Origin: Actinomycetes bacterium
GTDB taxonomy: Bacteria > Actinomycetota > Actinomycetes > Nanopelagicales > Nanopelagicaceae
Direction: 5' to 3'
NCBI GenBank assembly: GCA_025363635.1
Contig: JANYDL010000056.1
Location: 62,001 to 126,000, forward strand
DNA: 64,000 nucleotides
The notes under the pieces are model-generated. The model saw nothing but the letters and a program-made list of their open reading frames with translations. It was not told the DNA's origin and did not search any database. Position 1 is the stretch's first letter. Every line of letters starts with the position of its first letter. Positions 54,614 through 63,424 of the stretch are shown here, in pieces. A program made the translations under genes and the position numbers.

Positions 54614-55422
54614 TGCTCCACGCTAGTCATTGCCATATTGTCAATCAACCTGACCCCATTCACCCAGCCCGCTACAAGCGCCCTTTTATGGGGGGTCCGC
54701 TCTATCGCCATTTCAAAAGTTTCTTCATCAATAATTGCCGCGTAATCCAGGAGAAACCCTCGTTCACCAGAAAGAGTCTCAACTAGAGAAAGCCTCGCTT
54801 CGGAAATCGAGGACTTCTCTATCGCCTTGTAAAGAGCCTTCGAAATCGCCAAGGCCACTTCACGATCACTTTCACTTAGCAGAAGATTTCGCGAAGAGAG
54901 TGCAAGACCATCGGGATCTCTTACAGTCGGGGCTGCAATGATCTCTACATTCATCTTTCGCTCAACGACCATCTGTCGGACGAGAAAGAGTTGTTGGAAA
55001 TCCTTCTCTCCAAAGACCGCCCATCTCGGTTTCACGGCACTGAACAGTGCATTTATTGCGGTAAGTGCTCCTCCAAAATGTCCTTTACGATTCACGCCTT
55101 CGAAAACCTCACCTTGTAAGGGCGATGGAATTATTGCGAAACCTGGTGGATAAACCATTTCTTCTGAAGGCATCCACATAATCGAGGCGCCTGCATCACT
55201 CGCAATCACGAAATCGCTCTCAAAAGAACGTGGATATTTTGCAAAGTCCTCGGGGTCTTCGAATTGACGCGGATTAACAAAAACGCTGACGATTACTGAC
55301 TCTGAATATGTCCTTGCTTGCTTTATCAATTCTGCATGACCAGCATGGAGGGCACCCATGGTAGGGACAAAAGCGATTGGGTACCGAAGGTCCACATCGT
55401 CAAGGCTCTGAACTACGTGCAT
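54610..55422 (-). CDS. panC: Pantoate-beta-alanine ligase
   Basis: ATP-dependent pantothenate synthetase. 270 residues. Motifs: FVPTMGALHAGHAELI (HIGH-like), VSVFVNPRQFEDPEDFAKYPR (key part VNPRQF), VNRKGHFGGALTAI in the form GVNRKGHFGGAL, VFGEKDFQQL, VRDPDGLALSSRN. ATG 55422 with GGAG about 5 nt upstream. Heads the panC-nadB-nadC-coaX block; folK ends 51 bases upstream. Confidence 0.95.
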   Translation of the reverse strand: MHVVQSLDDVDLRYPIAFVPTMGALHAGHAELIKQARTYSESVIVSVFVNPRQFEDPEDFAKYPRSFESDFVIASDAGASIMWMPSEEMVYPPGFAIIPSPLQGEVFEGVNRKGHFGGALTAINALFSAVKPRWAVFGEKDFQQLFLVRQMVVERKMNVEIIAAPTVRDPDGLALSSRNLLLSESDREVALAISKALYKAIEKSSISEARLSLVETLSGERGFLLDYAAIIDEETFEMAIERTPHKRALVAGWVNGVRLIDNMAMTSVEQ

Positions 55423-55473
55423 CTGCTCCAGTCCTTTCCGGGTACCGGGCTTACATCGAATATAGGTATGAGA

Positions 55474-55929
55474 TTACTCGGACGAAGGTAATTGCGCCAA
55501 AATCTCGCGCACATATCCATGTCCTGGTAAAAAAGCGTCTTGATCAATTTCAAGCCATGGTTCGAGCACAAATCTTCGTACGTGGGCCAATGGATGCGGC
55601 AAAGTCAGCCCAGCGTTCTGCATTTTCGCATCTCCATAAACAATAAGGTCGCAGTCAATAGTCCGTGGTCCCCACTTCTCACTCCGCACGCGACCCATGC
55701 TCACCTCAATTCCATGCAGAACACTCAAAAGGTCCAAAGGTGGTAGATCGGACTCAATAATGCATACAGCGTTGATGAAATCTGGCTGGACGGGCCCGCC
55801 GATCGGCTTGGTCGCATGAAGAGTTGAACTAGAAAGAAGTTCGCTTGCTTGGCTAAGTAAGGTGATTGCTAATTCAACATTGGACACTGGGTCATGGATG
55901 TTTGCCCCGAGTGCAACGACTGCTTTCAC
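55474..55929 (-). CDS. folK: 6-Hydroxymethyl-7,8-dihydropterin pyrophosphokinase
   Basis: HPPK of folate synthesis. 151 residues. Motifs: VVALGANIHDPVSNVE, IGGPVQPDFINAVCIIES, EVSMGRVRSEKWGPRTIDCDLIVYG (key part GPRTIDCDLIVYG) and LTLPHPLAHVRRFVLEP. GTG start at 55929 overlaps the folB stop (TAGTG). Third enzyme of the folE-folP-folB-folK run. Confidence 0.95.
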   Translation of the reverse strand: MKAVVALGANIHDPVSNVELAITLLSQASELLSSSTLHATKPIGGPVQPDFINAVCIIESDLPPLDLLSVLHGIEVSMGRVRSEKWGPRTIDCDLIVYGDAKMQNAGLTLPHPLAHVRRFVLEPWLEIDQDAFLPGHGYVREILAQLPSSE

Positions 55930-56297
55930 TAGCGTTCACGTGGACGATGAATTGTTACAGCGATATCGAGAAAGTTTTGGTCGATTGGAGCAGATGGTTT
56001 ATGAACCGTCACTTCCACTTCGCTAATTAAGGAAAAATCTTCTAGGAGTCTTTCAGATATTCTTCCTGCAAGTCGCTCAATAAGGTTGACCGGTTCGCCA
56101 ATTATTTCTTCGCTGATGGCAGCACATACAGTTGCATAATTGATTGTCTGCTCTAAATCATCCGAACGAGAAGCGCGCGAAAGATCCAACGTGAGAACGG
56201 CATCTACGAGAAACTCTTGTCCATTTCTACGCTCTTCCTCCAAAACACCGTGGTAGCCAAATTCACTCACGCCTCTAACAAAGATTCGATCTTTCAT
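55929..56297 (-). CDS. folB: Dihydroneopterin aldolase
   Basis: 122 residues. T-fold aldolase: IFVRGVSEFGYHGVLEEERRNGQEFLVD (key parts GYHGVLEEER and GQEFLVD), TINYATVCAAI with the conserved Tyr, NLIERLAGRISERLL and EVTVHKPSAPI with the catalytic Lys. Overlaps folP by four bases and folK by one. Confidence 0.95.
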   Translation of the reverse strand: MKDRIFVRGVSEFGYHGVLEEERRNGQEFLVDAVLTLDLSRASRSDDLEQTINYATVCAAISEEIIGEPVNLIERLAGRISERLLEDFSLISEVEVTVHKPSAPIDQNFLDIAVTIHRPRER

Positions 56298-57112
56298 TTA
56301 AACTTCCCCGCAACTTTGATGGCGTCTCGATGCGCTTTTACATCGTGAACTCGAACTCCCCAGATTCTTCGCTCTGCAAGAATTGCTGTGAGAGCAATTG
56401 TGGCAGGTTCACGGGAATCAGTGTCTGAGGCATCCACTAATTCACCTAAGAATCTTTTTCGCGAGGCGCCAATCAATACAGGAAATCCAAGTTCCTCGAA
56501 CTGGGGTAGCGCATTCAGTATTGCCCAGTTATGAATTGCTTCCTTAGCAAAACCGATTCCGGGATCAAGGACAAGATTTTTGGTAGATATTCCCGCCGCA
56601 AGAATTTCTCTGACGCGCTCGGCCAATTCGTTCAAAACTTCTGCGACAATATCCTTATACGTGGCCAAAGAAGTCATCTCTTTTGCATTTCCCCTTGTAT
56701 GCATAGCCAGATAAGGGACATTTCTGGCTGCAACTTCTTTTAGCATCGTAGGATCAGCAAGGCCAGCACTAATGTCATTTACTATTTTAGCCCCTGCTTC
56801 TATTGCGGCAATTGCAACTTCGGCGCGGGTGGTATCGATGCTGATGATTGCATTTAATTCGGAGAGAGCACGTATGACTGGAATAACTCGCGCTAACTCT
56901 TCATCGACTGAGATTCTTTCCGAACCCGGTCGAGTCGATTCGCCGCCTACATCTACGATATCGGCGCCCTCGTCCAATAACCTCTTTCCACGATGCAACG
57001 CCGCTTCAATGGAGTTGTACCTTCCCCCGTCGGCAAAAGAATCCGGGGTTACATTCAGGATTCCCATGACTAACGTTCGATCTGTCGGAAAACGCAAGTC
57101 GCTGATCGCCAT
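56294..57112 (-). CDS. folP: Dihydropteroate synthase
   Basis: 272 residues, TIM-barrel. LVMGILNVTPDSFADGGRY (loop 1), ADIVDVGGESTRPGSERIS (loop 2), ISIDTTRAEVA, IVNDISAG, LVLDPGIGFAKEAIHN and PVLIGASRKRFLGEL with the lysine/serine of the pterin site, ending in RVHDVKAHRDAI. All sulfonamide-site residues appear intact by eye. Starts 7 nt after the folE stop. Confidence 0.96.
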   Translation of the reverse strand: MAISDLRFPTDRTLVMGILNVTPDSFADGGRYNSIEAALHRGKRLLDEGADIVDVGGESTRPGSERISVDEELARVIPVIRALSELNAIISIDTTRAEVAIAAIEAGAKIVNDISAGLADPTMLKEVAARNVPYLAMHTRGNAKEMTSLATYKDIVAEVLNELAERVREILAAGISTKNLVLDPGIGFAKEAIHNWAILNALPQFEELGFPVLIGASRKRFLGELVDASDTDSREPATIALTAILAERRIWGVRVHDVKAHRDAIKVAGKFK

Positions 57113-57119
57113 GCTTGTA

Positions 57120-57707
57120 CTACCTAGTCGTTATTAAACTTATAGCTTCAGATCGAGTGGATGGATCGCGCAGAATGCCTCGTACCGCACTTGTGACTGT
57201 TCTTGCTTGACCTTTTCGCACACCTCGCATTGACATACATAAATGTTCACATTCAATAATGACAATAACACCTGCAGGTTTCAATATTTCGACGAGCGCA
57301 TCTGCAATTTGGGTGGTCATTCTTTCTTGTACTTGTGGTCGTCGTGCATAGAGATCAACCAATCGGGCAATTTTGGAAAGGCCCGTGATTTTTCCGTTAG
57401 GGATATATCCCACATGTGCCACTCCGTGGAAAGGAGTCAGATGGTGCTCACAATGTGAGAACACTTCAATATCTTTTACGATAACTAATTCTTCGTGTCC
57501 AATATCAAAAGTCGTGGTGAGAATTTCTTCAGGAGATTTCCACAGACCCGAAAAATTCTCACTCAACGAACGAGCCACCCTTTCTGGTGTCTCGCGTAAA
57601 CCATCTCTACTTGGATCTTCGCCCAAAGCCAGGAGAAGTTCAGTCACAGCACTTACCGCACGATCGTGGTCATAAGGATTTTTTGCACGACCATCGTGCG
57701 GCCCCAT
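57120..57707 (-). CDS. folE: GTP cyclohydrolase I
   Basis: First step of folate synthesis. 195 residues from ATG 57707. An in-frame TTG at 57731 (overlapping the ftsH stop, reading MTEVSPIS) would add eight residues and cannot be excluded; both lack a clear Shine-Dalgarno. Motifs: [39 protein letters not shown] (key part CEHHLTPF, zinc Cys and His), [23 protein letters not shown] (key part GLSKIARL), [13 protein letters not shown] (second zinc Cys). Confidence 0.94.
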   Translation of the reverse strand: MGPHDGRAKNPYDHDRAVSAVTELLLALGEDPSRDGLRETPERVARSLSENFSGLWKSPEEILTTTFDIGHEELVIVKDIEVFSHCEHHLTPFHGVAHVGYIPNGKITGLSKIARLVDLYARRPQVQERMTTQIADALVEILKPAGVIVIIECEHLCMSMRGVRKGQARTVTSAVRGILRDPSTRSEAISLITTR

Positions 57708-57723
57708 TGAAATTGGACTTACT

Positions 57724-59757
57724 TCAGTCAATTTCTTTTACAATCTTTGGTTTTCGGGCAGCCCGCTTCTTCGGGGTTGGTTCGACCTCAACTTGTGAGA
57801 GCGCGACGCGCGTGGCAATCGGTGGAAGTTCCGAGGGCCTACGTGTAGGAGAACCTGTCCAAGAAGGTCTGGCGGGCCAGGGAGCTACCTTGGCAAATAT
57901 TTCTGCGATCTCCTCTTTATTGAGTGTTTCACGCTCAAGTAACTGGACAACCATCTCATCCAAGATCGTGCGATTTTGTTCCAAAATATCGAAAGCCTCT
58001 TGGTGAGCGTTCTCTATCAAAGTGCGAATTTCGGTATCCACAACCGCTGCGACACTTTCAGAAAAATCTCTCGTATGTCCATAATCGCGACCCATGAATG
58101 GTTCAGAGGCATCTGTTCCTAACTTTATGGCTCCGATCGCTTCTGTCATTCCGTATTGAGTCACCATCGCCCGCGCAAGTGATGTCGCTTTCTCAATGTC
58201 GTTACTGGCGCCGGTGGAGGGATCATGAAAAATCAATTCTTCAGCAGCACGTCCACCCAAGGAATAGGCCAGTTGATCAAGCAATTGATTTCGAGTCACT
58301 GAATATTTATCTTCGTCTGGAAGCACCATCGTGTAGCCCAGTGCACGTCCGCGCGGCATGATCGTAATTTTATGAACTGGATCTGTGTGTGGAAGGGCAT
58401 GAGCAACGAGGGCATGTCCACCTTCGTGATATGCAGTAACTCTCCGCTCTTCCTCGCTCATAATGCGACTCTTACGTTGGGGTCCTGCCATGACACGATC
58501 TATGGCTTCATCCATTTCTGGATTTGAAATTACTTTTTTATTCTCTCGCGCAGTTAAAAGCGCGGCCTCGTTAAGCACATTTGCGAGATCAGCACCGGTA
58601 AAGCCAGGAGTGCGACGCGCATAGTTAAGTAGTTCAACATCATCACTCAGAGGCTTTCCCTTTGCATGCACCTTCAGAATATCCCCACGTCCCTTGAGAT
58701 CTGGACGCTCCACGGGAATTTGTCGATCGAATCTGCCTGGCCTTAGCAGTGCCGGATCTAGTACGTCGGGACGGTTAGTGGCTGCAATTAGAATTACTGC
58801 GCCATTTGTTTCAAAGCCATCCATTTCCACGAGCAATTGATTAAGTGTTTGTTCCCTTTCATCGTGACCGCCGCCCATACCGGCGCCGCGTTGGCGACCC
58901 ACCGCATCAATTTCGTCTACAAAAACGATTGCAGGCGCATTTGCTTTTGCTTGTATAAATAGATCGCGCACTCGAGCAGCACCCACGCCGACAAACATCT
59001 CGACAAAGTCAGATCCAGAGATCGAATAAAACGGAACGCTTGCCTCTCCAGCTACTGCTCGTGCAAGCAGAGTCTTGCCGGTTCCTGGAGGGCCATACAG
59101 TAAAATGCCTTTAGGAATTTTCGCTCCCAAGGCAACATATTTAGCCGGACTGGCAAGAAAGTCCTTAATTTCATTGAGTTCTGCGATCGCCTCATCTGCG
59201 CCAGCGACATCTGCGAAGGTTGTCTTAGGGACATCATTGCTCTGCAATTTTGCACGTGAGCGGCCAAAACTAAATGCTTTATTGCCACCTTGTCCTTGGC
59301 TCATCATTAAGAAGAAGAGAAATCCGATAAGTAGAAAGGGTCCAAAGGTAAAGAGAAGCGAAACAAGTAATGATTGCGTCGCGATTTTGACATTCCATGC
59401 ACGCGGAGGTGGATTGCTCACCAGTGCATCGATCAGAGTTGGCTCTTGATTGGTGATGTAATTCGCTTCCACTTTGGACGAGCCAGAAATTGTTTTTCCA
59501 GCTTTCAGTATTACTTGAATCTTTTGATCTTTGTCTATGAGAATTGCAGAATCCACTTCGTTCTGCGAGATGGCTGCGAGGATTTGAGAGGTCTTTACCT
59601 TTGTATATTGATTACCAACACTAGAGATCTGTCCGAAGACTGTGACGCCAATTATTCCTGCGATTATCCAAAATAGTGGACCGCGCATGGCACGCCTAAA
59701 ACGAGTCTGCGGTTTCTTTCGCGCATCCTTCTTTTTTTCGTCTTTCTTGTCGACCAT
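57724..59757 (-). CDS. ftsH: Membrane AAA+ zinc protease FtsH
   Basis: 677 residues. Two membrane helices (about 28-42 and 130-152) around a small extracytoplasmic domain. AAA module: Walker A GPPGTGKT (222-229), Walker [18 protein letters not shown] (key part FVDEID), pore motif [13 protein letters not shown] region. Protease: HEGGH at 444-448, where Gly replaces the more frequent Ala without touching the zinc ligands. C-terminal tail basic, ending KIVKEID. Its stop lies at or inside the folE start region. Confidence 0.97.
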   Translation of the reverse strand: MVDKKDEKKKDARKKPQTRFRRAMRGPLFWIIAGIIGVTVFGQISSVGNQYTKVKTSQILAAISQNEVDSAILIDKDQKIQVILKAGKTISGSSKVEANYITNQEPTLIDALVSNPPPRAWNVKIATQSLLVSLLFTFGPFLLIGFLFFLMMSQGQGGNKAFSFGRSRAKLQSNDVPKTTFADVAGADEAIAELNEIKDFLASPAKYVALGAKIPKGILLYGPPGTGKTLLARAVAGEASVPFYSISGSDFVEMFVGVGAARVRDLFIQAKANAPAIVFVDEIDAVGRQRGAGMGGGHDEREQTLNQLLVEMDGFETNGAVILIAATNRPDVLDPALLRPGRFDRQIPVERPDLKGRGDILKVHAKGKPLSDDVELLNYARRTPGFTGADLANVLNEAALLTARENKKVISNPEMDEAIDRVMAGPQRKSRIMSEEERRVTAYHEGGHALVAHALPHTDPVHKITIMPRGRALGYTMVLPDEDKYSVTRNQLLDQLAYSLGGRAAEELIFHDPSTGASNDIEKATSLARAMVTQYGMTEAIGAIKLGTDASEPFMGRDYGHTRDFSESVAAVVDTEIRTLIENAHQEAFDILEQNRTILDEMVVQLLERETLNKEEIAEIFAKVAPWPARPSWTGSPTRRPSELPPIATRVALSQVEVEPTPKKRAARKPKIVKEID

Positions 59758-59777
59758 ATTCTTCGTCAGACCTTCTC

Positions 59778-60329
59778 TTAGGAGTACATATGTTTGGCGA
59801 GAACGCCAACAAAGGGGAGATTGCGATACTTCTCGTCGAAATCTAATCCATATCCGACAACGAAATCAGAAGGAATTTCAAAACCGACATATTTAACGTC
59901 AACTTCAACCTTGGCAGCGGCAGGCTTTCTTAAGATGGAGAGAATCTCAACACCTTTTGCGCCACGCGATTCCAGGTTCGATTTAAGCCACGAAAGTGTC
60001 AGCCCCGAATCGACAATATCTTCGACGATAAGAACTTCTCGCCCTGTGATATCACGATCTAAATCTTTAAGGATGCGGACAACACCACTCGATTTGGTGC
60101 CAGACCCGTAAGATGAGACAGCCATCCAGTCCATATCAACATGACGTTGCAATGAGCGTGACAAATCTGCCATTGCCATAATTGCACCTTTAAGAACACC
60201 GACTAAAAGCAAATCTCGACCGGCATAATCTGCATCTATGCGCGCAGCGAGTTCCTTAATTTTGGCTTGCAGTTCTGCTTCAGTAACAATCACTCTTTCC
60301 ACATCATTACCTAGGGCTGAAAGTTCCAC
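59778..60329 (-). CDS. hpt: Hypoxanthine(-guanine) phosphoribosyltransferase
   Basis: Purine salvage enzyme. 183 residues, GTG start at 60329, 15 nt after the tilS stop, with AGGAG from that stop region about 13 nt upstream. Motifs: LLVGVLKGAIMAMADLSR (pyrophosphate loop), the flexible loop VSSYGSGTKSSGVVRILKD (key part SSYGSGTKSSG), PRPP motif EVLIVEDIVDSGLTL, and VKYVGFEIPSDFVVGYGLDFDEKYRNLP (key parts VGFEIPSDFVVGYG and DEKYRNLP). Confidence 0.94.
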   Translation of the reverse strand: MELSALGNDVERVIVTEAELQAKIKELAARIDADYAGRDLLLVGVLKGAIMAMADLSRSLQRHVDMDWMAVSSYGSGTKSSGVVRILKDLDRDITGREVLIVEDIVDSGLTLSWLKSNLESRGAKGVEILSILRKPAAAKVEVDVKYVGFEIPSDFVVGYGLDFDEKYRNLPFVGVLAKHMYS

Positions 60330-60344
60330 GGGGGTCAGGTGCTC

Positions 60345-61313
60345 CTAAACGGTTGGGGGTGAGAGCGAAAGTCTGCCTGATAAACGGGCTACCTTCACAC
60401 CGCCTGGAAGATCCAGACTTCCTTGGCCGTGCCACGCTGAAACCAAGGCTTCTACTCCAACAACGTGCTCGGCCGAAATACTCCCCAAAGGTGCGCCCGC
60501 TGCATACAGGGCCAACCGGAGAACTCGAGATCGGACCGCTTTAGGTAGTTGGGCTAACTCCCCGCAATTAAGTGAACGCCAATCCATCGAAGAAAACTCA
60601 CCTTCAGCCCATTCATCCAGCGCATCAGCATCATCTCGAAGGAGAGAGGCGGAGCGAGCAAGAGCGGCTGAGATCCCCGGGCCCAAATATTCTTCCATGA
60701 CAGGTAAAACTCTTAAACGCGCACGAATCCTTCGAAATTGTAGGTCAGCATTATGGGGATCGTGCCAAGGTTCAAGCCCCACCTCAAGACATGCAGCGAC
60801 CGTATCCTCACGCGTGATTCCCAAAAGAGGGCGCATGTAAATCCCATTTTCAGGTGCCATGGCCGAAAGCGAACGAGCCCCCGATCCGCGAGCCAAACCC
60901 AAAAGAACGCTCTCTGATTGATCATCGCGGGTGTGGCCGAGAAATACCTTGGCATCGGCGTGGTCTCCACTGGATTGGGAGAGGGCTTTATAGCGGGCCC
61001 GACGGGCTGAGGCTTCAATTCCGTCAGTTGGGCGTACCGTCACGACAAGAATCTCAGTCTGAGGAATGCCTAACTGAGCAAACTGATCCAGGACCTTAAC
61101 CGCTTGGGCATGAGATCCAGATTGCAATTGATGGTCAATTGTTACGCCTATCACTGAAAGAGCCAGGGGCGGGGCCTCTTTCGCGATGGCAAAAGCGAGG
61201 GCAAGAGAATCTGCTCCCCCGGAACTGGCGACAATGATCATCTCCCCCGAAGGAATTCTTTCAAGGTGCGAACGGACGGCAGTTCTAATACCAACCATCC
61301 GGCTCGAAGACAT
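60345..61313 (-). CDS. tilS: tRNA(Ile)-lysidine synthetase
   Basis: Modifies the wobble cytidine of the tRNA reading AUA. 322 residues from ATG 61313 (MSSSRMVGIRTAVRSH); a TAGTCT box sits 7 nt upstream. A longer open frame to 61505 lies antisense-free but inside the NlpC gene and shows no similarity. PP-loop SSGGADSLALAFA (about 31-43), HTRDDQSESVLLGLARGSGARSL (key part HTRDDQSESVLL), MRPLLGITREDTVA, and a short C-terminal part without the full TilS C-domain of E. coli, usual for actinobacteria. Confidence 0.9.
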   Translation of the reverse strand: MSSSRMVGIRTAVRSHLERIPSGEMIIVASSGGADSLALAFAIAKEAPPLALSVIGVTIDHQLQSGSHAQAVKVLDQFAQLGIPQTEILVVTVRPTDGIEASARRARYKALSQSSGDHADAKVFLGHTRDDQSESVLLGLARGSGARSLSAMAPENGIYMRPLLGITREDTVAACLEVGLEPWHDPHNADLQFRRIRARLRVLPVMEEYLGPGISAALARSASLLRDDADALDEWAEGEFSSMDWRSLNCGELAQLPKAVRSRVLRLALYAAGAPLGSISAEHVVGVEALVSAWHGQGSLDLPGGVKVARLSGRLSLSPPTV

Positions 61314-61320
61314 AAAGATA

Positions 61321-61326
61321 AGACTA
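61321..61326 (-). promoter_or_regulatory. Leaderless-type -10 box of tilS, overlapping the upstream stop codon
   Basis: TAGTCT on the minus strand, 7 nt before ATG 61313. Its first three bases are the TAG stop of the NlpC/P60 gene (61326-61324). Confidence 0.45.
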
Positions 61327-62550
61327 GACCCGACCACCAAATGGCATAAGCCCACTAACACTGTACATATCTGAATAACGAAGACCAGTCTTTGTCGAAC
61401 GCGCCTCCCACACCATTCCGCCACCGGCATAAATCGACATGTGGTGAATATTTGCGATTGATCCGTTATAAGAATAGAAAAGCAAATCTCCGGGTTGTAA
61501 TTCACTCAGTGCAACGTGATGGGTATAGGTCGAATAGAGAGCAGCATTGAGGCGATCCCAATTTGGCCAATTCAATCCCGCCGCTTTAAAAGCGGCATAC
61601 ACAAGTCCAGAGCAATCAAAAGAATTTGGACCCGAGGCACCCCACACATAAGGCTTTCCAGCCAAAACTTGTTTGCGAGCGTAAGCAACTGCAGTGGCTC
61701 TTTGTGCCACACTTGTTCGAATTGTGGAACGTCCGCTAAAACCAAGGTCTGGCCAAATCTTCTTCTGTCCAGGCGTTTGCGCGGCTCGACTCGCTTGAGC
61801 CTCTTCTAAAAGCGCCAATTGGCGTTGTTGTTCGAGTGTTGTGCGTACTCGTTTTGCACTTGCAAGCTCCTTCATCAATTGATCTTGAACTGCTTGCAAC
61901 TTATTGACTTCAGATTGTTGAGCAAACTTTGCATCGTCCGCAACTTTTTTCGAAGCTGCAACTTTATCGCTTGCTTTCTTGGCTGCAGCCTTCGCAGCAT
62001 CGGCTTGATACTTCGCAACGATCGCGATTGCTTCTGCCGCTCTGTAGCGGTCGAGGGCAGTCGAATTCTTTGACCCCAAAGTACTCAGTGTGGAAAGTCG
62101 ATCAGCCAATTCCTGCGGTCCGTTCGAACTTAAAATGGGTTCGATATCGGTTAAACCGCCACCCATGATGTATGCATTCGAGGCAAGCTTGCCGATAGTT
62201 CGATGTGCGGCACTGACATCAGCCGATGTTAGTTTCGCGTGAAGGGCAGCTGCATCGGAAACTCCAATCGCCACGACCAATTCTCGCTGTGCCTGTTGAT
62301 ACAGATTGCGCGCATGATCCGCTTGCGCGGTGAGAGTGCGAAGAGTTTGATTTGCCGCAGCAAGTTTTGCGGATGCCGCACTCGCTGCCGCTCTCTTGGC
62401 GTCTTCAGCTGCTTTCGCTGCAGCTATTTGCGCCAAGGTTGGTTTTGGACTCTTAGCAAAAGCAGGAGTAGAAGTTGAGACGAGACCTAAAAGAAGTACA
62501 GGAGCGAGCGACATCGCAATGAATCGAGTGCGGCGGGTAACGCTAGGCAT
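61324..62550 (-). CDS. Secreted NlpC/P60 peptidoglycan endopeptidase
   Basis: 408 residues. Signal peptide with probable cut after TPAFA (about residue 32). Residues 36-255 are an Ala/Lys/Gln-rich coiled coil, as in RipA-like and PcsB-like proteins. The NlpC/P60 domain covers about 283-408 with catalytic C313 in NSFDCSGLVYAAF and His in ANIHHMSIYAGGG (H370). Likely cuts cell-wall stem peptides during division. AGGAGG lies 8 nt before ATG 62550. The stop codon overlaps the tilS -10 box. Confidence 0.92.
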   Translation of the reverse strand: MPSVTRRTRFIAMSLAPVLLLGLVSTSTPAFAKSPKPTLAQIAAAKAAEDAKRAAASAASAKLAAANQTLRTLTAQADHARNLYQQAQRELVVAIGVSDAAALHAKLTSADVSAAHRTIGKLASNAYIMGGGLTDIEPILSSNGPQELADRLSTLSTLGSKNSTALDRYRAAEAIAIVAKYQADAAKAAAKKASDKVAASKKVADDAKFAQQSEVNKLQAVQDQLMKELASAKRVRTTLEQQRQLALLEEAQASRAAQTPGQKKIWPDLGFSGRSTIRTSVAQRATAVAYARKQVLAGKPYVWGASGPNSFDCSGLVYAAFKAAGLNWPNWDRLNAALYSTYTHHVALSELQPGDLLFYSYNGSIANIHHMSIYAGGGMVWEARSTKTGLRYSDMYSVSGLMPFGGRV

Positions 62551-62632
62551 AGGGAATTCCTCCTAAGGTGAAAAGAGTAAAGGCTCCGTCCTACTTTTGC
62601 GCCGAAATCGAGTCGCTCAAGAGGTTGTGTCG

Positions 62633-63424
62633 CTAATTTGAAACGTCTCTACGCCTAAACAAAATGGAAACGACGACAACCCCAAGGAATAAATAGCCAC
62701 CCAGTACCAATAGCGCATGTGAATATGTGGAGTTGAAATCTCCACCTGAAGCAACCGTCTGCGATAACTGACCTGGCATCCATTTAGCAGAATGTTTTAC
62801 AGTAGCAGAGATAATGTTTTCAACCACCAGTAACCAAGCAACTCCGATTGAAATTGCTGTGATGGGTGAGCGAAGAAGTAGGCCAAGAATCATCCCAATA
62901 GTTCCATAAACTAATACAGAGACCAAGACGTTAATAAAAGTGTGAAGCAATCCATTTCGCGCTTCAGTCGTCGTCCAAGCGGCAGTTGCAACCTTTGCCT
63001 TCCCAGAAAGTGCGAAAGCGAGTGAAACACTCACAACGAGAGATACAACTACAGTGGCAAACGCAAAACTTGCCATTGATAAAAACTTCCCTACCAATAG
63101 TGTCAACCGCTTTGGCTGGCGAACAAGTAAATTTCGTAAGGTGCCGTATGTGTATTCCTGAGCAGTCTGGGAAGCAAAAATGCAGAGCGCAACTAAACCA
63201 AGTAGTCCCGCCGAACTACTAAAACCAAGTGAAAGACCTTGAGCCAACTCCAACGTGGCGCGAGAGATGACAGTTCCTTCTCGAGCATTTCCTCTCACGG
63301 AATCGATCAGAAGAAAAAGAAGAGAAGTTACAAGAGCGGTTACGCCCGATACGGCGATCATTGTTCCAATAAACAGAGTTGGTCGTCGCAACTTGCGCCA
63401 TTCAGAAAAGAAAACGCGAATCAT
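62633..63424 (-). CDS. ABC-2 type exporter permease
   Basis: 263 residues with six hydrophobic segments. Opens FFSEWRKLRRPTLFIGTMI (cytoplasmic amphipathic start typical of ABC-2 permeases), then ASQTAQEYTYGTLRNLLVRQPKRL (key part EYTYGTLRNLLVRQP, a hallmark of the ABC-2 family fused to bacitracin/ion type exporters). Overlaps the ATPase gene by four bases. Substrate unknown. The 82 bases downstream before the NlpC gene hold its leader and Shine-Dalgarno. Confidence 0.85.
   Translation of the reverse strand: MIRVFFSEWRKLRRPTLFIGTMIAVSGVTALVTSLLFLLIDSVRGNAREGTVISRATLELAQGLSLGFSSSAGLLGLVALCIFASQTAQEYTYGTLRNLLVRQPKRLTLLVGKFLSMASFAFATVVVSLVVSVSLAFALSGKAKVATAAWTTTEARNGLLHTFINVLVSVLVYGTIGMILGLLLRSPITAISIGVAWLLVVENIISATVKHSAKWMPGQLSQTVASGGDFNSTYSHALLVLGGYLFLGVVVVSILFRRRDVSN

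Noticed and set aside
61314-61505. 64-codon N-terminal extension of tilS
   Set aside because: Overlaps the end of the NlpC gene; homologous sequence begins only after ATG 61313.
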